Positions 45,687 to 54,068 of a DNA stretch of 64,000 nt are shown piece after piece (position 1 is the first letter of the stretch; the number at the start of each line of letters is the position of its first letter). The notes below the pieces were generated by a model, which saw only the letters and a program-made list of their open reading frames with translations, was not told where the DNA came from and did not search any database. This DNA comes from CBDDEI01 sp965226775 (GTDB lineage: Bacteria > Chloroflexota > Dehalococcoidia > SHYD01), in the NCBI GenBank assembly GCA_965226775.1, contig CBDDEI010000002.1, positions 930,001 through 994,000 on the forward strand, written 5' to 3'. A program made the position numbers and the translations under genes.

Positions 45687-46913
45687 ATGCCTTTGTCCAC
45701 TGTCGAGGAAGCGCTAGAAGACCTTCGCGCCGGCAAAATGGTCATCGTCGTCGATGATGAGTCTAGGGAGAATGAGGGCGACCTCATCATTGCCGCAGAG
45801 AAGGTGACGCCTGAAGCCATCAACTTCATGGCCACCAACGGCCGCGGCCTTATTTGTATGCCACTCGACGGGCAGCGGCTGGACGAGCTCCAGATACCCC
45901 TCATGGTGCAACGCAATACTGCCACCCAGGGCACCGCGTTCACCGTTTCTATCGAGGCCAAGCAGGTCACTACCACCGGTATTTCCGCGTACGATCGCGC
46001 GGCCACGGTGCAAGCGGTCATCAACCCGGAAACCCGCCCGGAAGATATCCTTATGCCCGGGCACATGTTCCCGCTGCGACCCCAAGCCGGCGGCGTGCTG
46101 GAACGGGCCGGCCACACCGAGGCTGCGGTAGACATGGCGAGGCTGGCAGGGCTCTACCCCGCAGGCGTGCTCTGCGAGATCATGAATGATGACGGCACTA
46201 TGGCACGCCTGGCCCAGTGTCAGGCCTTCGGCGCTAAGCACGATATTAAGCTCATGAGTATTGCGCAGCTCATTGCCTACCGGCACGAGCGGGAGCGGCT
46301 GGTGCAGCGCGTTGCGGAGGCGCAGCTCCCCACGCGATGGGGTGATTTCACCGCCATCGCCTACCGGAGCGAGGTGGACGCCGACGAGCACGTTGCGCTG
46401 GTGTTGGGTGACGTTAACAGCGAGGAGCCGGTGCTGGTGCGAGTGCACAGCCAGTGCCTCACGGGCGATGTCTTTGGCAGCATGCGCTGCGATTGCGGCG
46501 AGCAGGTCGAAAAAGCGCTCCAGCTTATCGCAGCGGAAGGACGCGGCGTGTTCCTCTACATGCGCCAGGAGGGTAGGGGCATTGGCCTGCACAACAAGAT
46601 CAAGGCCTACGCGCTCCAAGACCAGGGCATGGATACGGTAGAAGCTAATGTAGCGCTAGGTTTTGCGCCCGACCCCCGTCAGTACGGGATAGGCGCGCAG
46701 ATCTTGGTGGACCTGAAGCTGAAGAAGATCCGATTGCTCACCAACAATCCCAAGAAGCGCGTGGGCGTGGAGAGCTATGGCCTGGAAGTAGTGGATCAGG
46801 TGCCCATAGAGATTCCCGTTAATGAATATAACCGTCGCTACATGGAGACCAAGCGGGACAAGCTTGGCCACGTGCTGAACTTCCCAGAAGGGCTGATAGC
46901 AGGCAAGGAGTAG
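45687..46913 (+). CDS. ribBA: bifunctional 3,4-dihydroxy-2-butanone-4-phosphate synthase / GTP cyclohydrolase II
   Basis: Riboflavin synthesis, both entry steps. The RibB domain (about 1-200) has DDESRENEGDL and the substrate-loop segments. The RibA domain (about 205-400) has the zinc ligands in HSQCLTGDVFGSMRCDCG and the catalytic RQEGRGIGL. 408 residues, perfect AGGAGG upstream. Followed 1 bp later by ribH, so coupled translation. Confidence 0.96.
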   Translation: MPLSTVEEALEDLRAGKMVIVVDDESRENEGDLIIAAEKVTPEAINFMATNGRGLICMPLDGQRLDELQIPLMVQRNTATQGTAFTVSIEAKQVTTTGISAYDRAATVQAVINPETRPEDILMPGHMFPLRPQAGGVLERAGHTEAAVDMARLAGLYPAGVLCEIMNDDGTMARLAQCQAFGAKHDIKLMSIAQLIAYRHERERLVQRVAEAQLPTRWGDFTAIAYRSEVDADEHVALVLGDVNSEEPVLVRVHSQCLTGDVFGSMRCDCGEQVEKALQLIAAEGRGVFLYMRQEGRGIGLHNKIKAYALQDQGMDTVEANVALGFAPDPRQYGIGAQILVDLKLKKIRLLTNNPKKRVGVESYGLEVVDQVPIEIPVNEYNRRYMETKRDKLGHVLNFPEGLIAGKE

Positions 46914-46914
46914 G

Positions 46915-47394
46915 ATGGCGAAGGAGCTACGAGGCTCCCACGAAGGGTCGGGACTGCGGTTCGCCCTGGTGGTAGCCGAATTCAATAGCTTTATCACGGA
47001 GCGCCTGTTGGAGGGCGCTCAACGTGCGCTCAAGGCCGCCAGCGTTGCTGACGACGACGTGACTATCGCGTTCGTGCCTGGTTCTTTCGAGTTGCCGCTA
47101 GTGGCGAAGCGGCTGGCGGAGAGCGGCCTGTACGACGCCGTGCTATGCCTGGGCTGCGTCATCCGTGGCCAGACCTCCCACTACGAGCATGTGGCCTACA
47201 GCGCAAGCCAGGGCATCCTCCAAGCCGGGTTGGACACTGCCGTGCCGGTGCTCTTTGGTGTGCTCACTACGGAGAACGTGGAGCAGGCCCGCGCCCGCGC
47301 CGGTGATGGCGATGTCAACAAGGGCGTAGAAACGGCGAATGCTGCGCTAGAGATGGTGACGCTGCTGCGCCAGTTCCCAGACACGGAGGAGTGA
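46915..47394 (+). CDS. ribH: 6,7-dimethyl-8-ribityllumazine synthase
   Basis: Joins the pyrimidine and butanone phosphate intermediates to lumazine. 159 residues with VVAEFNSFIT, VPGSFELPLVAKRL, CLGCVIRGQTSHYEHV and the end-motif FGVLTTENVEQA. Its start is 1 bp after the ribBA stop codon. Confidence 0.96.
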   Translation: MAKELRGSHEGSGLRFALVVAEFNSFITERLLEGAQRALKAASVADDDVTIAFVPGSFELPLVAKRLAESGLYDAVLCLGCVIRGQTSHYEHVAYSASQGILQAGLDTAVPVLFGVLTTENVEQARARAGDGDVNKGVETANAALEMVTLLRQFPDTEE

Positions 47395-47407
47395 CGCGGA
47401 AGGCTCG

Positions 47408-47782
47408 GTAACTAAGCTCTTTCTGCGGTTCGCCATCAACACCGCGTCGTTGGTGGTGGCAGCCTCTATTATCGATTCGGTAAGCCCTGGGGCCTTTGTT
47501 ATTGCGGACTGGCAGAGCGCGCTGGCCGCGGGGCTCCTGTTCGGCGTAGTGAATGCGCTGATCCGGCCGCTGCTCCTCTGGATCACCTGCCTGGTGCAGG
47601 TCATCACCCTGGGGCTATTCACCCTGGTGTTAAATGCGGCGCTGCTCATGCTCACCGATTGGCTGGCAGAGGTGTTCAACGTGGGCTTCCAAGTGGGCGG
47701 GTTCTGGCCGGCCTTTTGGGGTGCGCTGATAATAAGCATTGTGAGCACCACGCTCACGCGGACGTTGAAGGAAAAGGAGTAA
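47408..47782 (+). CDS. phage holin-family (PF04020-like) membrane protein
   Basis: Small protein with about four membrane segments. FGVVNALIRPLLLWITCLVQVITLGLF is the family hallmark; quoted here in two halves, FGVVNALIRPLL and ITLGLFTLVLNAALL. The first standard start in the frame is late (TTG 47447 or GTG 47450), but the frame upstream encodes KLFLRFAINTASL, the family's usual N-terminus, with no ATG/GTG. Either a rare start (GTA at 47408) or a small indel is present. Follows ribH closely. Confidence 0.7.
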   Translation, partial: VTKLFLRFAINTASLVVAASIIDSVSPGAFVIADWQSALAAGLLFGVVNALIRPLLLWITCLVQVITLGLFTLVLNAALLMLTDWLAEVFNVGFQVGGFWPAFWGALIISIVSTTLTRTLKEKE

Positions 47783-47853
47783 TGAGCTCGCCTTGACCGT
47801 GCCTAGGCGAGTCACTTTAGGAGACCCTTCCTTATTATTATTGGAGGGGGAAG

Positions 47854-48447
47854 TTATTTGCGCAGCAGTCCTGACTGCATGTAGCGCTCCAGGTAGCGAG
47901 CGATGATGTCCGTCTCCAGGTTCACGCGGTCGCCGGGGCGCTTGTTGGCGAGGTTCGTGTGCTCCTTGGTGTAGGGGATGAGCGCGATAGAGAAGGCGTC
48001 TTCGGACACATCCACCACAGTGAGGCTTACGCCGTCCACCGCAATGAACCCCTTGGTGACAATGTAGGGCAGCAGCTCCGCAGGCGCGTAGTAGGTCACA
48101 CGGACGCTGTCCGGGCCGTCCGGCGTAACAGTGCGCAACTCGCCCGTGCCCTCAATGTGACCCTGCACCAGGTGGCCGTCCACGCGGTCGCCAAAGGCCA
48201 TGGCCCGCTCCAGATTCACCAGACCGCCCGTCTCCAGGTCGCCCAAGTTCGTGAGACGCAGAGTCTCGGGCACGGTGTGGGTGACGAAGTAGTCCGGACC
48301 GAGGGCTGTGACTGTGAGACACGCGCCATTGACGGCGATGCTATCGCCAATCTTTGTATCTTCCAACACCACCGTGGCAGCGATGGTCAGATCGCCGTCC
48401 TGGGTGGAGGAGAGACGTCCTACTTCTTCAACAATCCCTGTGAACAT
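47854..48447 (-). CDS. ribE: riboflavin synthase alpha chain
   Basis: Dismutates two lumazines to riboflavin. Two homologous lumazine-binding barrels: the first begins MFTGIVEEVGRL with NGACLTV, the second has VQGHIEGTG and VDGVSLTV. 197 residues, normal. Convergent with ribBA-ribH and the holin-like gene. Confidence 0.95.
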   Translation of the reverse strand: MFTGIVEEVGRLSSTQDGDLTIAATVVLEDTKIGDSIAVNGACLTVTALGPDYFVTHTVPETLRLTNLGDLETGGLVNLERAMAFGDRVDGHLVQGHIEGTGELRTVTPDGPDSVRVTYYAPAELLPYIVTKGFIAVDGVSLTVVDVSEDAFSIALIPYTKEHTNLANKRPGDRVNLETDIIARYLERYMQSGLLRK

Positions 48448-48497
48448 AGTTACGCTTTACTAGCCACGAAGGTCAGTTCAAAAGGAGATTTGGAACC

Positions 48498-48650
48498 GTG
48501 AGGACGCTTAGCATAGTCGGCGTCTCTATAGGCCAAGCCATCAGCATACTAGACATCTTGTGCGGGCTAATCCGTGTTATTCAGCTAGCGACCCTAATCT
48601 CCATCCTAGAGTTCACTAAGTACAAAGGTCAAGTTGATAGCCTGGCTTAG
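48498..48650 (+). CDS. possible 50-residue hydrophobic small protein
   Basis: GTG start with AAAGGAG about 10 nt upstream; ends TAG at 48650. The product is mostly hydrophobic (GQAISILDILCGLIRVIQLA then TLISILEF) with a charged end (TKYKGQVDSLA), like a single long membrane helix. Too short to assign; the strong ribosome-binding site is the main support. Confidence 0.4.
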   Translation: MRTLSIVGVSIGQAISILDILCGLIRVIQLATLISILEFTKYKGQVDSLA

Positions 48651-48851
48651 CCCCATTTACAACTATAGTAGCGTCCCGCACACAACAACTTACGGTTGAT
48701 AAACGTACTTAAACCTCTGAATCTGGGTAGGAGGGTCGCGTCTTACATCTTCTCGCCACAGCTTTGCTTGCAGAGCCAGCGTGCTGTGCCGCAAACTGTG
48801 CGTGCGATGCAGTCTGCAGCGCAGTGTTCTCTGTCTAGTGAGGTGAACAAC

Positions 48852-49355
48852 ATGGCGCTAATCACAACGAGTGAGCTTGCGAAGCTCTTGAACGTGTCTG
48901 TGAACACCGCCCGTCGCCGCGCTAAGCGTGGAGACTACCCCTTTTATAAGGGAGAGCGTCCCCAGGGACCCGTCTACCTGGTCGAGGTTCCGGATGAGGT
49001 TGCGGCCAGGCTGCGGGACCCTGCAGAGCAGTCCACAGAACAGCGTGCAGCGCCCACAGCATCCACAACGCGCACACCGCGCAAAACGCGCACAGCGTCA
49101 ACACCTCCCACGGTGGCAGAGCCAGGGATGTCGTTGATGCCCGCCGTGGTGGTCATCGGGATTGCTGTGACGATTGCAGGCATAGTAGTATTTTTCGGGC
49201 CAAGCATTGGAGCTGCTATTGGTGCATTTTTTAGTGACGTAGGTACCTTTACGAAAGGTGTTGCCGAGTCACTTATGACGTTTCTTGCGGGGTTACTTGC
49301 GCTGCTGGTGGTTTTAAAGCTCCTTTCCATGCTGTTTGAGGATATTAGGCTTTGA
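48852..49355 (+). CDS. membrane-anchored protein with N-terminal helix-turn-helix
   Basis: 167 residues. Residues 1-45 form a MerR/excisionase-type DNA-binding fold (TTSELAKLLNVSVNTARRRAKRGDYP). Then a Thr/Arg-rich linker (about 62-95), a membrane segment (about 100-123), a short loop and a second membrane segment (about 138-160). ATG 48852 has GAGGTG upstream; the longer frame from 48696 is less likely. Role as a membrane-tethered regulator is inferred only from the domain order. Confidence 0.65.
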   Translation: MALITTSELAKLLNVSVNTARRRAKRGDYPFYKGERPQGPVYLVEVPDEVAARLRDPAEQSTEQRAAPTASTTRTPRKTRTASTPPTVAEPGMSLMPAVVVIGIAVTIAGIVVFFGPSIGAAIGAFFSDVGTFTKGVAESLMTFLAGLLALLVVLKLLSMLFEDIRL

Positions 49356-49538
49356 TGATAGTGGCGGCCAGCAACCCTTAGTTATCACGCATCCCCTACA
49401 ACCGAGGATAGGTAGAGCCCCGCAGTGAAATACGTCAAGCTCAACCCAACCCCGCGGTGCCTTTTCTATTGTGGGCTGCTCAATCCTAAGCCCCACCCCC
49501 ACCCAAAGAAAGCTCCGCCCTCTCCAGCTCACTCAGCT

Positions 49539-50626
49539 TTAGTCTTTCACATAGCCCTTCACTAGGATATCGGGGCCGAAGCGGCGGAGTTGGATGTGCT
49601 CCAAGCGGCGGCCTTGCGCGATCTGTCCTACGCCGCGTCCGCCACTGCGGGCACGGCCTCTACGCCTCCGAGGATCACTGGCGCAAAGAAGGCCAGCACT
49701 TTATCTACTACATTCAGGTCAAAGAGCGCGCCCAGCAGCGCGCCGCCGCCCTCCACAAGCAGGTTGATGCGGTCTTGCTCCGCCAGGCGCCGCAGGAGGG
49801 TGGGGAGATCTACCTTGGGGTCCTCACCGATGCAGGGGAGGACTGTTGCGCCTGCGTCATTGAGCGCGCGGATGCGGGTGGGGCTGGCATCGCTGCCCAC
49901 GGCCACCAGGCACTGGCCGGGACCAGTGAGCACCTTGGCTTCGCGCGGGGTGCGGGCGTGACTATCGACCACGACTCGCAGCGGCTGGCGCGCCTGGGGA
50001 TAGCCGCGTGGACGGGCGGTAAGCTCGGGGTCGTCCCGCAGCACCGTGTTGATGCCCACCAGGATGGCGTCGAGCCCGGCGCGTACCTGGTGGGCATACG
50101 CGCGAGATCGCTCGCCCGTGATCCACCTGGAGTCGCCGCTGGGTGTGGCTATCTTGCCGTCCAGGCTGGCAGCATACTTAGCGGTGACGAAGGGCTGGCC
50201 GGTGCGGATGAACTTCACGTGGGCCTCTACTAGCTCGTTTGCCGCGGCCTGATAACGCTGGTTGAGCGACGTGGAGATGCCTGCGGAAGTGAGCGCTGCC
50301 AGACCCTGGCCGTTCACCTGGGGGTTCTGGTCCTGGGTGGCGAAGTGCACCTCCCGCACGCCCGCTGCGATGATGGCCTCTGTGCAGGGAGGCGTACGTC
50401 CATAGTGGCTGCACGGCTCTAAGGTGGCGTAGAGGATTGCACCGCGAGCGTCCTGACCCGCGGCCTGGAGCGCTACCACTTCTGCGTGCGGTCCGCCCGG
50501 CGGCTGGGTGTGTCCCTCGCCGACAACAAGGCCGTCCTTGACCAGGACGGCTCCTACGGGCGGAAGCGGGCTTGTTGAGCCCTGTGCGCGTCGGGCCAAA
50601 CGGAGGGCCCGGGCCATGTAGTCCAT
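49539..50626 (-). CDS. ribD: bifunctional riboflavin deaminase-reductase RibD (frameshifted near the end)
   Basis: The deaminase domain has zinc ligands in PHAEVVAL and LEPCSHYGRTPPCTEAI. The reductase domain has KYAASLDGKIAT, GINTVLRDDPELTARP and LLVEGGGALLGALF. The open frame ends early at 49628 after ILGGVEAVPAVADAA. One missing base near 49639 would continue it as GRGVGQIAQGRRLEHIQLRR and FGPDILVKGYVKD to a stop at 49539, the normal RibD end. Possibly a sequence error. Start ATG 50626, 9 bp after the upstream small gene. Confidence 0.92.
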
Positions 50627-50635
50627 CGGCAGGGG

Positions 50636-50923
50636 TTAGAGTCGCTCCAGGTTAGTGATGGTGGTGGGATTGCCGTTAGACTTCACGGTTCGCGCCATTT
50701 TTTCAAGCCAAATCGCGTCGCCGGTGGCCGCGCAAGCCTCATGGGCCGTCAGCTCCATGATAGATACGGAGGGTGCAAAGGCCAGGGAGAATACCTTCCC
50801 CCCAGCATTCTTTAAGCGCTCGACCAGAGCCAGGACGAAACGAAAGAGCCATCCAAGACGCACTGGTGCGGCCACTATGGGAACGGGTGTTTGCCGCGGT
50901 ACCGGCTGGGCGTTCTGGGCCAT
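50636..50923 (-). CDS. small paralogous protein B (unknown family)
   Basis: 95 residues. The C-terminal two thirds match its neighbour at 50963-51232: FAPSVSI-ELTAHEAC--TG, W-KMARTVKSNG-PT-IT-LERL. The N-terminus keeps MAQ-AQ-VP but the middle differs. The conserved part may be a short amphipathic helix plus a small domain. AGAGGAAA lies before the ATG. Nine bp upstream of ribD on the same strand. Function unknown. Confidence 0.65.
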   Translation of the reverse strand: MAQNAQPVPRQTPVPIVAAPVRLGWLFRFVLALVERLKNAGGKVFSLAFAPSVSIMELTAHEACAATGDAIWLEKMARTVKSNGNPTTITNLERL

Positions 50924-50962
50924 GTGCTATTTCCTCTGGCTACACCGGGGTTGGCGAGTGGC

Positions 50963-51232
50963 TTAGAGACGTTCCAGGTCGGTGATCCGAGTAGGGTCGC
51001 CGTTGGACTTTACCGTCCGGGCCATCTTAGCGACCCACCCGACGTTGCCGGTCTCTTTGCAGGCTTCGTGGGCGGTCAGCTCCACGATGGATACCGATGG
51101 CGCAAAGACAAAGCAAAATATACGGTCAGCGATATCCTTTGATAGCTCAATGAGCGTGTGAGCCAGGCGCGTCTCTCCGGCTACCGTTGGGACGGTGGGC
51201 TGTTGCGGTACTGTTTGCGCGTCCTGAGCCAT
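50963..51232 (-). CDS. small paralogous protein A (unknown family)
   Basis: 89 residues, a tandem paralogue of protein B, sharing the C-terminal motif ending MARTVKSNGDPTRITDLERL. GAGGAGA lies 8 nt before the ATG. The pair probably belongs to one transcript running to ribD. Not recognised. Confidence 0.65.
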   Translation of the reverse strand: MAQDAQTVPQQPTVPTVAGETRLAHTLIELSKDIADRIFCFVFAPSVSIVELTAHEACKETGNVGWVAKMARTVKSNGDPTRITDLERL

Positions 51233-51244
51233 CTGGTGTCTCCT

Positions 51245-51436
51245 CTAGCTACTACGCGAGCGCTGGAAGTCCGTGTAGTAGCGGCTAGGCGTTGGCCTTC
51301 GCTGGCCCTGATACCGTGACCCTTCTGCTTTGTAGCTGTACAAGTTCGTCGCAGGAGCGGTGAGGCGCGAGAAGGATATCTGCTTACTCTTCCTACCATA
51401 ATACAGCGCAATGGGCGGGTTGGCTACGTTGCTCAC
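51245..51436 (-). CDS. possible small basic protein
   Basis: 63 residues, rich in Arg, Ser and Tyr (YYGRKSKQISFSR; SRYYTDFQRSRSS), starting with GTG and without a clear ribosome-binding site. It lies 12 bp upstream of paralogue A on the same strand. Possibly real, possibly chance. Confidence 0.3.
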   Translation of the reverse strand: MSNVANPPIALYYGRKSKQISFSRLTAPATNLYSYKAEGSRYQGQRRPTPSRYYTDFQRSRSS

Positions 51437-51484
51437 TCGCGGGCTGTAGACAGGCGTGGGTGAGGCGGGACAAGCGCCCCAGCC

Positions 51485-52792
51485 TTAGGCCGCGGCGGCT
51501 TCAGGCGTAGCGGCTGTGGCGGGCGCAGGTGTTTCCTGCGGCGGGCGGGCGAAGTAGAGGATGATTGAGGCCATGACGAGGGTAACGACGAAGCACCAAA
51601 AGGCACCGTCATAGCTGCCCAAACGGTCATAGACCTGAGCAGCAAAAATGGGACCGGCAGCGCTCGCTAACAAACTGAAGGGCGCCAGAATGCCCCTAAG
51701 CGTGCCCAGGAACGCGCGACCGTAGTAGTCGGCCCAGATCTGGGCCTGCAAAGGGCCTATGGAGTAGCTAAAGGGGCCGGCGATGGCCAGGTAACCAATC
51801 ACCTTCACCTGCACGCTCCCAAACAGCAGGAAGAGTATCCCTATAGAGCGGCTGAGGTAGTTGCCCATAAGGCAGTAGCGCACCGGGAAGTGCTCTGCGC
51901 CATAACCCCAGACGATCTTGGAGACGACGCCGCCGGTATGGGCAATGGCAAAGAAGGCACTGGCGGCGGCCAGAGGTATGCCAATATCCGTGAAGAAGGG
52001 CACAAGGTGGTAGACCATAGCCCCGTACGAAAGGGACGCCAGGTTGCTGCTTGCGACGATGAGCCAGAGGGTGCGGGTGCTCATGGCTTCCTTGACGGTC
52101 CAGCGGGGCTCCACGCGGGCGACGGGCCGGGTGCCGCCCTTGCCGTCGGATTCGGTCTGGGGCTGATCGCCGTCGGGCAGGAGGCCGATGCTCTCGGGCG
52201 TGCTGCGCATGAAGAGGACAGTGGGCGCCAGGACGAGGGCAGAGATAAGGAAGCCAAGGGACGCCCAGGCGTTGCGCCAGCCGACCCGCTCGATGAGGAA
52301 AGCGGTGACGGGCACGAAGAAGATGACGCCGACGTTGTTGCCGGCAACGGTCATGGCTAAAGCGCGGCCCCGCATCTTGATGAACCACTTGGAGACCACC
52401 ACGGTGGTGACGATACTTCCTAACTCGTGGAGACCGAGGGCGAAGCCCGCGGTGAACAGGACGTAAAAGTGCCAGGGCTCAGAGATCTTGGTCATCATCA
52501 TGAAGCTAACGCTGGCGACAACGGACCCGGCGACCATGATGATGCGAGGGCCGTGTATATCGAGGAGGCGGCCCGCAATGGGGGTAATGAACAAGTTGGT
52601 GAGGCTCTGCGAGGTGACAGCGCCGGTGAGGACAGTGCGGCTCCAGTTGAGCGATTGGCTCATGGGCGTCATGAAGACGCTGAAGCTTGCGCCGCCGGCC
52701 CCAAACACGGTCATATTAGCCAGCGCGGACACCGCCACAATAACCCAGCCGTAGTAGAAACGGGGCCTGCGCTGTGGAGTTGGAGCTGTCAC
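51485..52792 (-). CDS. MFS transporter (oxalate/formate antiporter-like)
   Basis: 435 residues with twelve hydrophobic segments. FYYGWVIVAVSALANM and the central polar loop containing TPESIGLLPDGD are typical of the monocarboxylate/oxalate-formate branch of the major facilitator superfamily. GTG start at 52792. Similar in layout to the transporter at 54069, with an amidohydrolase gene between them. Substrate unknown; an organic acid is plausible. Confidence 0.85.
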   Translation of the reverse strand: MTAPTPQRRPRFYYGWVIVAVSALANMTVFGAGGASFSVFMTPMSQSLNWSRTVLTGAVTSQSLTNLFITPIAGRLLDIHGPRIIMVAGSVVASVSFMMMTKISEPWHFYVLFTAGFALGLHELGSIVTTVVVSKWFIKMRGRALAMTVAGNNVGVIFFVPVTAFLIERVGWRNAWASLGFLISALVLAPTVLFMRSTPESIGLLPDGDQPQTESDGKGGTRPVARVEPRWTVKEAMSTRTLWLIVASSNLASLSYGAMVYHLVPFFTDIGIPLAAASAFFAIAHTGGVVSKIVWGYGAEHFPVRYCLMGNYLSRSIGILFLLFGSVQVKVIGYLAIAGPFSYSIGPLQAQIWADYYGRAFLGTLRGILAPFSLLASAAGPIFAAQVYDRLGSYDGAFWCFVVTLVMASIILYFARPPQETPAPATAATPEAAAA

Positions 52793-52926
52793 TGCTTTTG
52801 TCTCTGCATGGGAGTTCCGTGCGAAGCAGGGCTATCATAGCACTCTGCCTGGAGTTTGACCTGCTCCTTACTGCTGTGCTATAAATGCGCCACTTGTAAG
52901 CGATTAGTAGCAGCGGGAGGTGAGTT

Positions 52927-53934
52927 ATGCCAATGGTAATAGATGTACACGATCACTTCACTACTGTGCCGGAGCCGTTGCGGGCTTATCGGCAGCAGAT
53001 GCTTAAGGATGAGAATCCGCAGCCTTTTGACGGCAGTCTGATCTCTGACGATGATCTCCGCAACGCGGTGATCCCCAAGCAACTTCAGAGCATGCAGGAG
53101 CGGGACATAGATAGGTTGATCTTTACGCCGACGGCGGGCGCGATGGGCCACCCGGACGGCACTGCGAAGCATAGCCTTCTCTGGTCAAAGGCATGCAACG
53201 ACATGGTCAACCGGGTGAGCGACCTCTACCCGGACAAGTTCCTGAAAGGTTGCCAGTTGCCGCAGTCGCCGGGGAATGACCCCAAGGAGTGGCTGGAGGA
53301 GCTGGAATTCCGAGTGAAGGAGCAGGGGTTCGTCGTCTGCAACATCAATCCGGACATTGCAGGCGGCAATTCGTTCACGCCATCCGTGGGGGACGAGTGG
53401 TGGTATCCGCTCTACGACAAGCTACAGGAGCTGAACATCCCTGGTCACTTCCACGTGAGCAACACCCACAACCCAGCCTTCCACGTCAACGGCACGCACT
53501 ACATCAACTGGCATCACGCCAGCGCGTTCGAGCTGATGTGGCATGGCGAGCGCGTCTGGAACGATTTCCCCCGGCTGAAGCTCATCGCCTCTCACGGCGG
53601 CGGCTCGGTAGGCATCCAGTACAACCGGATGCGGTCGCTGACGGAGCGAGCCAAGATCGACTTTTATGGGAACATCCGCAAGTTCTACTGGGACCTGGCG
53701 GTGTATGAGCAGGAGAATATCGAGACACTCATCAAAGTGGTGGGCGCGGACCGCTGCATGTTCGCCACAGAGATGTGGGGCACGGCCCAGGTTATCGACC
53801 CGAAAACGGGCAAGACCTTCGATAGCACAACCTACTTTGTGAAGAACAACCCCAACATCAGCGAGGAAGACCAGTACAAGGTGCTGGAGGGGAACGCCCG
53901 CGAGGTATACACCAACGCGAAATTCGACGTATAG
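52927..53934 (+). CDS. amidohydrolase 2 (ACMSD/resorcylate decarboxylase-like) protein
   Basis: 335-residue TIM-barrel metal enzyme: N-terminal VIDVHDHF, PGHFHVSNTH near 180, IASHGGGSVG near 220 and LEGNAREVY at the end, as in the amidohydrolase-related family that includes decarboxylases and 4-oxalomesaconate hydratase. ATG with GGAGGTG upstream. Flanked by MFS transporters, suggesting catabolism of an imported aromatic or organic acid; the actual reaction is not known. Confidence 0.85.
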   Translation: MPMVIDVHDHFTTVPEPLRAYRQQMLKDENPQPFDGSLISDDDLRNAVIPKQLQSMQERDIDRLIFTPTAGAMGHPDGTAKHSLLWSKACNDMVNRVSDLYPDKFLKGCQLPQSPGNDPKEWLEELEFRVKEQGFVVCNINPDIAGGNSFTPSVGDEWWYPLYDKLQELNIPGHFHVSNTHNPAFHVNGTHYINWHHASAFELMWHGERVWNDFPRLKLIASHGGGSVGIQYNRMRSLTERAKIDFYGNIRKFYWDLAVYEQENIETLIKVVGADRCMFATEMWGTAQVIDPKTGKTFDSTTYFVKNNPNISEEDQYKVLEGNAREVYTNAKFDV

Positions 53935-54000
53935 CGGCGGTTTCCCTCTGGGGAGGTCGCTTAAGGCGGTCCGGCCCAGAGGGGGATAGCAAAGCAGTAG

Positions 54001-54032
54001 GCCAGAGCCAGGGTAATTGCCCTGGCTCTGGC
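54001..54032 (+). terminator. strong hairpin after the amidohydrolase gene
   Basis: 13-bp perfect stem (GCCAGAGCCAGGG and its complement) with a 6-nt loop, followed by ATTTC. A second inverted repeat (CCCTCTGGG...CCCAGAGGG) precedes it. Confidence 0.75.
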
Positions 54033-54068
54033 ATTTCAGGCGCTTCCTGGTATAGTCTCCCTAGACCC

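Noticed and set aside
52081..52466. Frames on both strands in the first MFS gene
   Set aside because: Shadows of the transporter; no start signals and unusual composition.
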